Shown: one piece after another, positions 35,629 to 41,769 of the stretch
Layout of the letters: each line of letters opens with the position of its first letter
Position numbering within the stretch: position 1 is the first letter of the stretch
Assembly (NCBI RefSeq): GCF_900128995.1
Contig: NZ_FQUE01000001.1
Span: 806,001 to 870,000 of the forward strand
DNA from: Loktanella atrilutea
GTDB taxonomy: Bacteria; Pseudomonadota; Alphaproteobacteria; Rhodobacterales; Rhodobacteraceae
DNA: 64,000 nucleotides
Direction: 5' to 3'
Made by a program: the position numbers and the translations under genes
The notes under the pieces: model-generated
Told to the model about the DNA's origin: nothing
Database searches by the model: none
Seen by the model: only the letters and a program-made list of their open reading frames with translations

Positions 35629-35737
35629 CGGCGTCCTCCTGTGGTCGGTGTGCGCGGAAACTGGCACGGGTGGGTGCGGCTGCCAAATAGGGATTGCCTT
35701 TGACGGCCATCAAGAAATGATATGGCACGTCGCGGCA

Positions 35738-36568
35738 TCAGCCCCGCTCGGCGCTGGCCTGCATGGTGACGACACCGTCCGCATCCCGCCGGACCCGCAG
35801 GTCGAGGCCGGTCTCGCTGTCGATCGCCTCGACCGTGACGGGCTGGCCCGCGATCAGGGGCGCGAGGCCGCGGTAGCGGAAGACGGCGGCAGGGGCGCCG
35901 AAGATGCTGGCGGCGAGGTTCTGCATCCACGTCGCCTGCATCGGCCCATGGACGACGAGGCCGCCATAGCCCTCGACCTGCTGCGCATAGGGCCGGTCGT
36001 AGTGGATGCGGTGGCCGTTGAAGGTGATGGCGGAATAGCGGAACAGCATGACCGGATCCGGCGTCACGTGCCAGGCGTGAAGTGCCGCCCAGGGGTCGCC
36101 CGCGGCGGGCACGGGCGCCGGGCGTTCGGGGTCGGGGTCGGCGCGATAGACGATGTCGTGGCGTTCGGTCACGCAGGGGCCCCGCGGGCTGTCGTAGGCG
36201 TGATCGACGGTCACGAAACCCAGATCGCCGCTGCGCCCGCGCTTGAATTCCACGCCCGATATGGTCGAGGTCCGCGTGACCTCGTCATGCAGGGCGAAGG
36301 GCGCGAGGGTGCGCACCTCTCCTCCTGCCCACATGCGGCGCGGCAAGGGCAGCTTCGGCAGGAAGAGGCCGGTGCGCGGATGCCCGTCGCGGCCGAGGTC
36401 GGCCACGTCGTGAATGTCCGGCGACAGGCACCATATGAAACCGGCGGGCACTTCCCCCGGCCCGCAGCGGTCGCCCAGCATCACGCGGAATTCCGCCAGC
36501 AGCCGTGGGGTGATGATGTCGGTCATCACCCGTGTCCGGCCGATCCAGTCGTCGTATGCCTCTGCCAT
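35738..36568 (-). CDS. HTD2/MaoC-type hot-dog hydratase (mesaconyl-CoA hydratase-like)
   Basis: 276 residues; AAGGAG 8 nt before ATG 36568. The N-terminal FAS1-like dehydratase half (IGRTRVMTDIITPRLLAEFR) precedes a second hot-dog domain with the hydratase motif ITFNGHRIHYDRPYAQQVEG, containing the Asp/His pair, then GGLVVHGPMQATWMQ. Proteins of this type hydrate mesaconyl-C4-CoA, itaconyl-CoA or similar unsaturated acyl-CoAs. It is 109 nt upstream of the CoA-transferase on the same strand, and the two probably form one transcript. A 15-nt palindrome lies just upstream of the gene. Confidence 0.85.
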   Translation of the reverse strand: MAEAYDDWIGRTRVMTDIITPRLLAEFRVMLGDRCGPGEVPAGFIWCLSPDIHDVADLGRDGHPRTGLFLPKLPLPRRMWAGGEVRTLAPFALHDEVTRTSTISGVEFKRGRSGDLGFVTVDHAYDSPRGPCVTERHDIVYRADPDPERPAPVPAAGDPWAALHAWHVTPDPVMLFRYSAITFNGHRIHYDRPYAQQVEGYGGLVVHGPMQATWMQNLAASIFGAPAAVFRYRGLAPLIAGQPVTVEAIDSETGLDLRVRRDADGVVTMQASAERG

Positions 36569-36638
36569 GACCGCTCCTTGGTGCTTGTCGATGCCACCGG
36601 TTTACCCGTCGCCGGAATTGAAGGGCAACAGGATTATC

Positions 36639-36653
36639 CTATGGCGCCCATAG
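36639..36653. promoter_or_regulatory. Palindrome upstream of the hydratase gene
   Basis: CTATGG-CGC-CCATAG at 36639-36653 is a perfect 6-bp dyad with a 3-nt spacer, about 70 nt upstream of the hydratase start and next to A+T-rich GGATTATCC. It could be the operator of the catabolic unit, for instance for the LysR-type regulator encoded downstream. Confidence 0.4.
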
Positions 36654-36665
36654 CCCTGCACGAGG

Positions 36666-37694
36666 TCAGTCCGATCCGCGGCGCCCGTATTGCAGCAGGA
36701 TCGGGACCATGATGACGAGAATGACGATGCGGGCGAAGTGGTGGATGGCTACAAAGGCGGGATCGTAGCCAAGGGCGAGGCCGATCGCCGCCATCGCCTC
36801 GACCCCGCCGGGGGCATAGGCGATCCAGATTTGCCCCCAGGGCAGGCCGGTCAGCAGCGCGGCGGCACTGGCGAAGGCCAGCGAGACGCCGAGCGTCGTG
36901 CCGATCAGCACCGTCCCTGCCCCCGCCATGCCAAGAAGCTGGCGCGGCGTGATGGCAGTCAGCCGCGTGCCCGCGGCGGTCCCGGTCACGACGAAGGCGG
37001 CGAAGATCGCCCAAGCGGGCGCCGGACCGTGGGCGAGGTCGGCGACATGGGCGCTGGCGCTGAGGATCATGCCGATCAGCAGGCAGGCGGCCGGCACCTT
37101 CCACCGGGCGGCGAGTGTTCCGGCGCCCAGCGTCAGCGCCAGCAGCAGCACAAGAGCCACCGCTCCCATCGGATGCACGACACGCAAAGCCGCCGGCTGC
37201 GCGTCAAGTGCGGTGGCGAGCGGCGGGACGACGGCGACCAGCACCAGAAGCCGCATCACCTGCAGGATGGTGATCGTCGTCACGTTGCCGTGGCCGTCCA
37301 GCGCGATCGCGATGGCGTTCGACATGGTGCCGGGAGAGCTGGACAGATAGGCGGTTTCCACGTCCATGCCGAAGACCCGGCGCAGCAGGGTGGCCCCGCC
37401 CATCAGTGTCGCGACAAGCGACAGCGCCAGCAGCAGCAGACTGACGGACCAGGACCCCACCTGCGACAGCGCGTCTGCCTGCACCCCGGCGCCGAGCGAG
37501 ATGCCGATGATGGCGAAGGCCACGTCGCGCAGCCGCTGCGGGACGGCCATCGCGACGCCCAGCGTGGCGGCGACGGCGACCGCGATGCTGGACCCGATCA
37601 GACCCGCCGCCGGCAGGCCGATCAGCGCGGCGCAGGTCGCACCGGCAAGGCCGATTACGGCCGCCGTTGCCGCCTTTCTGAAACCCGAGATCAT
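36666..37694 (-). CDS. AbrB-family membrane protein (putative transporter)
   Basis: 342 residues from ATG 37694, with AAGGGCG about 8 nt upstream. It is almost entirely hydrophobic, with 9-10 predicted membrane segments. Two related halves are typical of the AbrB/ammonia-monooxygenase-like family: LRDVAFAIIGISLGAGVQAD with YLSSSPGTMSNAIAIALDGH in the first, and WIAYAPGGVEAMAAIGLALG in the second. The family is often linked to tricarboxylate transport loci but its substrate is not established. It may be a second permease or exporter for the same acid. The hairpin at 37861-37886 separates it from tctA. Confidence 0.82.
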   Translation of the reverse strand: MISGFRKAATAAVIGLAGATCAALIGLPAAGLIGSSIAVAVAATLGVAMAVPQRLRDVAFAIIGISLGAGVQADALSQVGSWSVSLLLLALSLVATLMGGATLLRRVFGMDVETAYLSSSPGTMSNAIAIALDGHGNVTTITILQVMRLLVLVAVVPPLATALDAQPAALRVVHPMGAVALVLLLALTLGAGTLAARWKVPAACLLIGMILSASAHVADLAHGPAPAWAIFAAFVVTGTAAGTRLTAITPRQLLGMAGAGTVLIGTTLGVSLAFASAAALLTGLPWGQIWIAYAPGGVEAMAAIGLALGYDPAFVAIHHFARIVILVIMVPILLQYGRRGSD

Positions 37695-37860
37695 CGCGTC
37701 GCCCTTGCTTGACTTGGATACGGAACGGCGGCGCATGTCCGTGCCGTTCGGTGCGGGGCCGCGCCGTGCGGCAGGTCCCTGCCCCGCGGTGCGGCCTGCG
37801 CCATCGGCGTGGCGCGAAGGGTGGTGCGTGTCATCGGTCTTCTTTTGATCAGTGCGTGTG

Positions 37861-37886
37861 GCCGGCCGAGGCAGCCCCCGGCCGGC
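37861..37886 (-). terminator. Hairpin downstream of tctA
   Basis: GCCGGCCG (37861-37868) pairs with CGGCCGGC (37879-37886) around a 10-nt loop, starting 7 nt after the tctA stop. There is no U tract. It may end or attenuate the transporter transcript before the AbrB gene. Confidence 0.55.
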
Positions 37887-37892
37887 GCAGGG

Positions 37893-39407
37893 TCATGCGT
37901 CGCCTTCGGCCATGTTGCGGGCGCGGCGTCCCATCCAGATCGGCAGGACCACGACCAGCAGGGCCAGACCGTACAGCAGGAGGCTCTTCCAGTTGTCGAT
38001 CAGGATGTACCAGTCCCCGCCAGAGATCGACAGGGCGCGACGCAGGTTGTTCTCGAACAGTCCGCCCAGCACGAAGCCGAGGATCACGGGGGCAAGCGAG
38101 AAATCGAGCTTGCGCAGGAACCACCCGAAGATGCCGAGCCATGTGATCATGAACAGGTCGAACGGATTGCCGACGATGGAGTAGATGCCGACGAAGGCAA
38201 GGATCGCGATCAGCGGCGTAAGGTAGTGCTGCGGGATCGTCAGCATCCGGGCGAAGAGGCCCACAAGCGGCAGGTTGATGACCAGCAGCGCGACGTTGCC
38301 GATGTACATCGAGGCGATCAGACCCCATGCGATCTCTGGTCGCTGGGCGAACATCAGCGGGCCGGGCTGGATGTTGAACATCAGCAGCGCGCCCAGCAGG
38401 ATCGCCGTGGTGCCGGATCCGGGGATGCCCAGCGTCAGCATCGGCACCATGGCGCCACCCGCTGCCGCGTTGTTGGCGGCCTCCGGCGCCGCAAGGCCCC
38501 GCACGTCGCCGGTGCCGAAGGTGCGCTGCCCCTCTGCCCCCGCCATCCGCTTTTCGGTGCCGTAGGCCACGGCAGATGCGACGGATGCCCCCGTCCCCGG
38601 CAACACGCCGATGAAGAAGCCGATCAGCGAACAGCGCAGGATCGTCCACTTGGTCTTGGCGAGGTCGGCCCAGCGGACGAAGCTCTTGTCGACCGGCAGG
38701 GTCTTGAGCTTGCCGGTGACCTGCTGCTCGACAAGGTGCAGCAGCTCGGCCATGCCGAAGAGGCCGACGACGACGATCAGGAAGTCGATACCCGCCAGGA
38801 TGTCTGGCAGCCCGAAGGTGTAGCGCGCGACGCCGGTGTTGCTGTCGATGCCGATGGTGGCCAGCATCAGGCCGATCAGGGCGCCCAGCAGTGTCTTGAC
38901 CGTGCTCTTGCCCACAAGAGAGGCGAGCGAGGCGAAGGCGAAGACCATCAGCGCCACGTAGTTGGCGGGAGAGAAGGTCACGGCGAACTGCGCCAGCAGC
39001 GGCCCGAAAAGCGACATCAGCACGACGGCGATGGTGCCGCCGACGAAGCTGGCGACGGCAGACAGGGACAGGGCGCGTCCCGCCTCGCCGTTCAGGGCCA
39101 TGGGGTGGCCGTCGAGGGTGGTCATCACGGCGCCGGAGTCGCCCGGCACGTTCAGCAGGATCGAGGAGATGCGGCCGCCGTATTCGGCGCCGTAGTAGAT
39201 GCCCGCCAGCAGGATCAGCGCGCTTTCGGGCGGAAAGCCGAGGCCGTAGGCGATGGGCAGCAGGATCGCCACGCCGTTGATCGGGCCAAGCCCCGGCAGC
39301 GCGCCGATCAGCGTGCCGGCAAAGCAGCCCAGCAGCACCAGCATCAGGTTGAAGGGCATGAGTGCGACACCGAAACCGGTCGCCAGCCCCGAGAGGACGT
39401 CGCCCAT
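37893..39407 (-). CDS. tctA: Tripartite tricarboxylate transporter, large membrane subunit TctA
   Basis: 504 residues. It is the channel-forming inner-membrane subunit of a secondary, binding-protein-dependent carboxylate transporter. Twelve hydrophobic segments are expected. Family signatures are GALPGLGPINGVAILLPIAY, YYGAEYGGRISSILLNVPGD, GSGTTAILLGALLMF and GIPGSGTTAI near the second repeat, and FFIGVLPGTGASVASAVAYG. The start overlaps the tctB stop (TGATG). Hairpins on both sides of the membrane-subunit genes suggest differential expression relative to tctC. Confidence 0.95.
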   Translation of the reverse strand: MGDVLSGLATGFGVALMPFNLMLVLLGCFAGTLIGALPGLGPINGVAILLPIAYGLGFPPESALILLAGIYYGAEYGGRISSILLNVPGDSGAVMTTLDGHPMALNGEAGRALSLSAVASFVGGTIAVVLMSLFGPLLAQFAVTFSPANYVALMVFAFASLASLVGKSTVKTLLGALIGLMLATIGIDSNTGVARYTFGLPDILAGIDFLIVVVGLFGMAELLHLVEQQVTGKLKTLPVDKSFVRWADLAKTKWTILRCSLIGFFIGVLPGTGASVASAVAYGTEKRMAGAEGQRTFGTGDVRGLAAPEAANNAAAGGAMVPMLTLGIPGSGTTAILLGALLMFNIQPGPLMFAQRPEIAWGLIASMYIGNVALLVINLPLVGLFARMLTIPQHYLTPLIAILAFVGIYSIVGNPFDLFMITWLGIFGWFLRKLDFSLAPVILGFVLGGLFENNLRRALSISGGDWYILIDNWKSLLLYGLALLVVVLPIWMGRRARNMAEGDA

Positions 39408-39871
39408 CAGTTCGTTCCTTCAGTGTTGGAGTATGGCTTCGCCAGAAGCTCTGCGTCCGGCAGGTTCAGGTCGAGGATCTCGACGCACAGTACCCAGCCA
39501 AGCACGCCGGCGCACAGGCCGAAAAGTCCCGCGCGGAGCCATGCGGCCCCCAGCATCCGGGCCACGATGGCGCCGAAGAGGATGGTGGAGACGATGAAGC
39601 CCAGCGGCTCGTAAAGTTCCGCGTAGGCAAAGAGCAGGACCACCATCGCGCCAAGGCGGAACCATGTCCGGCCGGCGACGTGCAGATGCTCTGTATCGGG
39701 TTTCCACAGGATGCCCAGTATGCACAGCACCGCCACGACCGACAGGATCTGCGGCCAGCTTTCGGGGCCGAGAGGGTCGTATTGGAACGGGGCCTTGATG
39801 ATCGTGAACGCGATGAACCCGTAGGCCAGCGTGACGAGCAACAGCAGCCCGGCGAAGATCCGGTCGGCCAT
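39407..39871 (-). CDS. tctB: Tripartite tricarboxylate transporter, small membrane subunit TctB
   Basis: 154 residues, the usual size for TctB. It has four hydrophobic segments (about residues 5-25, 40-58, 72-100, 108-132). It starts ADRIFAGLLLLVTLAYGFIA and contains PLGPESWPQILSVVAVLCIL, the conserved TctB segment before the second helix. It partners TctA in the inner membrane. It overlaps tctA by 1 nt in TGATG form and follows tctC after a strong hairpin. Confidence 0.9.
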   Translation of the reverse strand: MADRIFAGLLLLVTLAYGFIAFTIIKAPFQYDPLGPESWPQILSVVAVLCILGILWKPDTEHLHVAGRTWFRLGAMVVLLFAYAELYEPLGFIVSTILFGAIVARMLGAAWLRAGLFGLCAGVLGWVLCVEILDLNLPDAELLAKPYSNTEGTN

Positions 39872-39902
39872 GACAGCACCTTTGATTGCAGGAAATGGAT
39901 CA

Positions 39903-39932
39903 GGGACGGCACCCGGGTATGGGTGCCGTCCC
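39903..39932 (-). terminator. Strong hairpin between tctC and tctB
   Basis: GGGACGGCACCC (39903-39914) pairs perfectly with GGGTGCCGTCCC (39921-39932) around the loop GGGTAT. It begins 12 nt after the tctC stop and lies before tctB. It has no U tract, so partial termination or 3'-end stabilisation of the tctC message is more likely than full termination. This would favour excess binding protein over membrane subunits. Confidence 0.75.
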
Positions 39933-39943
39933 GATTTGGTGGC

Positions 39944-40918
39944 TTACTGCTGGATCAGACCGGCTTCGGTCGCGATTTCGCGCAGGGTGGCCATGTTCTC
40001 GTCGACGCGGGCCTTCAGCTCGTCACCGGCGAGGTTCAGGGGCAGCAGGCCCTTGTCGGCCTGGACCTGCTCGAACTCCGGCGTGGCGTAGGCCGCCTTG
40101 AAGGCGTCGACCCAGGTGTTGTAGTCCGCGTCGGACACGCCCTTGCCCATGTAGAAGCCGCGCATGATCGTCCATTCGACGTCGAAGCCCTGCTCCTTGG
40201 CGGTCGGGATCTCGGCGAAGGCGCCGTCGAGGCGTTCGTCGGACATCACCGCCAGCACGCGCATGTCGCCGGCTTCCATGTGGGACGCCATTTCACCCAC
40301 GTCGCCGGTATAGACTTCGATCGACCCGCCGAGCAGTGCGGCAATCGCGTCGCCGCCGCCGTCGAAGGCCACGTAGCGCATGTCCATCGGGGACGCGCCG
40401 GTCTCACGGACCAGCAGCGCCGCCTTCATCCAGTCCTGCGATCCGACGGAGCCGCCTGCGCCCACGACGATGGAGGACGGATCGTTGCCCAGATCGGTCA
40501 TCAGCTGCTCCAGCGAGGTGTATTCGCTGTCGGCCTTGACGATGACGGCACCGAAGTCGGCACCCGCCGTGCCCAGCCAGCGCACGTCGTTTTCATCGAA
40601 ATCGCCGTACTTGCCTGTCGCGATGTTCAGCAGCGACCCGGTCGAGAAGGCGACGATGGCGTTGGGATCGTCGGTGCGGGTGGTGTTGAACAGGTTGTAG
40701 GCCACGGCGCCGATGCCGCCGGGCATGAAGGTCACCTGCATCGGGCCGCCGAAGGCATCGGCAAGGCCGGTCTGCGCGACGCGGCAGGTCACGTCGAAAC
40801 CGCCGCCCGGCTGGGCCGGGGCGATGCATTCGGGGCTGGTGACTTCGGCAGAGGCAAGGGTCGGCAAGGCCAGTGTCGCGGCCAGCAGTGCAGCGCCGGT
40901 CATACGGTTCAGGGTCAT
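39944..40918 (-). CDS. tctC: Tripartite tricarboxylate transporter substrate-binding protein TctC
   Basis: 324 residues from ATG 40918; GGAGGAG lies about 9 nt upstream. A Sec signal peptide (TGAALLAATLALPTLASAE) ends around residue 24. The mature periplasmic protein has the Bug/TctC layout: CIAPAQPGGGFDVTCRVAQT (first ligand loop), VTFMPGGIGAVAYNLFN, VVGAGGSVGSQDWMKA, and MRYVAFDGGGDAIAALLGGS (second ligand loop). It captures a carboxylic acid and delivers it to TctAB. The PGGGFD loop and Gly-rich ligand sites fit a carboxylate but do not identify it. Confidence 0.93.
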   Translation of the reverse strand: MTLNRMTGAALLAATLALPTLASAEVTSPECIAPAQPGGGFDVTCRVAQTGLADAFGGPMQVTFMPGGIGAVAYNLFNTTRTDDPNAIVAFSTGSLLNIATGKYGDFDENDVRWLGTAGADFGAVIVKADSEYTSLEQLMTDLGNDPSSIVVGAGGSVGSQDWMKAALLVRETGASPMDMRYVAFDGGGDAIAALLGGSIEVYTGDVGEMASHMEAGDMRVLAVMSDERLDGAFAEIPTAKEQGFDVEWTIMRGFYMGKGVSDADYNTWVDAFKAAYATPEFEQVQADKGLLPLNLAGDELKARVDENMATLREIATEAGLIQQ

Positions 40919-41016
40919 CGGGGTCTCCTCCCATTGAGACAAGATTCAAGGGACGCGGTGCGCCCGGTCCCCACCTAGCGGGCCAGTCTGTCGCCTTGCT
41001 GAGGCGTGGCTTTCGC

Positions 41017-41046
41017 GGACCTGACGCGGACCTGACCCGAAGCTGA
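41017..41046. promoter_or_regulatory. Three 11-bp-spaced repeats: candidate response-regulator site between tctC and tctD
   Basis: GGACCTGA at 41017-41024, GGACCTGA at 41028-41035 and GAAGCTGA at 41039-41046 are direct repeats at exactly 11-bp spacing. OmpR/PhoB-type regulators bind tandem half-sites about 10-11 bp apart. The site lies between divergent tctC (start 40918) and tctD (start 41098), where it could activate the transporter operon and autoregulate tctDE. Confidence 0.65.
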
Positions 41047-41097
41047 CACGCGCCGCCACGGCTATGCCGGGGCGGCGCGACGCGATAGGTTGGTCCC

Positions 41098-41769
41098 ATG
41101 CGGATGCTGCTTGTGGAAGACAACGACGATCTGGCCGAGACGATACTGGATCGTCTGCGGGCCGAAGGCCATTCCATCGACCGCGAGTCCGACGGCGATC
41201 AGGCCAACAGCCTGCTGCGCCACGCGCGGTTCGACATCGTGCTGCTGGATATCAACCTGCCCGGGCGCAGCGGCTACGAGGTGCTGCGGTCCTTGCGGGC
41301 GCGCGGAGACGAAACACCGGTCATCATCCTGACCGCCCGCAGCCGGATCGACGACCGGGTGCTGGGACTGGACGCGGGTGCCGACGATTACATGGTCAAG
41401 CCGGTGGATTTCCGCGAACTCTCGGCCCGCTGCCGGGTGCTGGCGCGGCGCCGCGCGGGCAGCGCCAGCAACGTCTTCGCCGCCGGCGACCTCGTCTTCG
41501 ACCGGGCCGCCAAGCGTGCCACCGTGCGCGGACAGGACGCCGACCTGCGCGCGCGCGAGATCCAGTTGCTGGAGATCCTGATCGACAACCTCGGCCGGAT
41601 GCTGACCAAGGAAGAGGTCGCCGACAAGCTTTACAGCTTCGACGAGGCGCCAAGCCTGAACGCGGTCGAGCAGATCGTCGCGCGTCTGCGCAAGCGGCTG
41701 GAGGGCACGCCGCTGGTGGTCAAGACGGCCCGGGGCTTGGGATACATGGCCTATGTGGCCGAAGACTGA
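41098..41769 (+). CDS. tctD: OmpR-family response regulator (TctD-like)
   Basis: 223 residues. The receiver (1-115) has all active-site residues: acidic pair in LLVEDNDDLA, phospho-acceptor Asp in IVLLDINLPGRSG, Thr in VIILTARS, and Lys in DDYMVKPVDFRE. The winged helix (about 125-220) has LRAREIQLLEILIDNLGRML, then SLNAVEQIVARLRKRLEG and TARGLGYMAYV. Together with the overlapping kinase it should sense a carboxylate and induce the divergent tctCBA operon. The candidate operator lies 52-81 nt upstream. It overlaps the kinase gene by 17 nt. Confidence 0.92.
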   Translation: MRMLLVEDNDDLAETILDRLRAEGHSIDRESDGDQANSLLRHARFDIVLLDINLPGRSGYEVLRSLRARGDETPVIILTARSRIDDRVLGLDAGADDYMVKPVDFRELSARCRVLARRRAGSASNVFAAGDLVFDRAAKRATVRGQDADLRAREIQLLEILIDNLGRMLTKEEVADKLYSFDEAPSLNAVEQIVARLRKRLEGTPLVVKTARGLGYMAYVAED

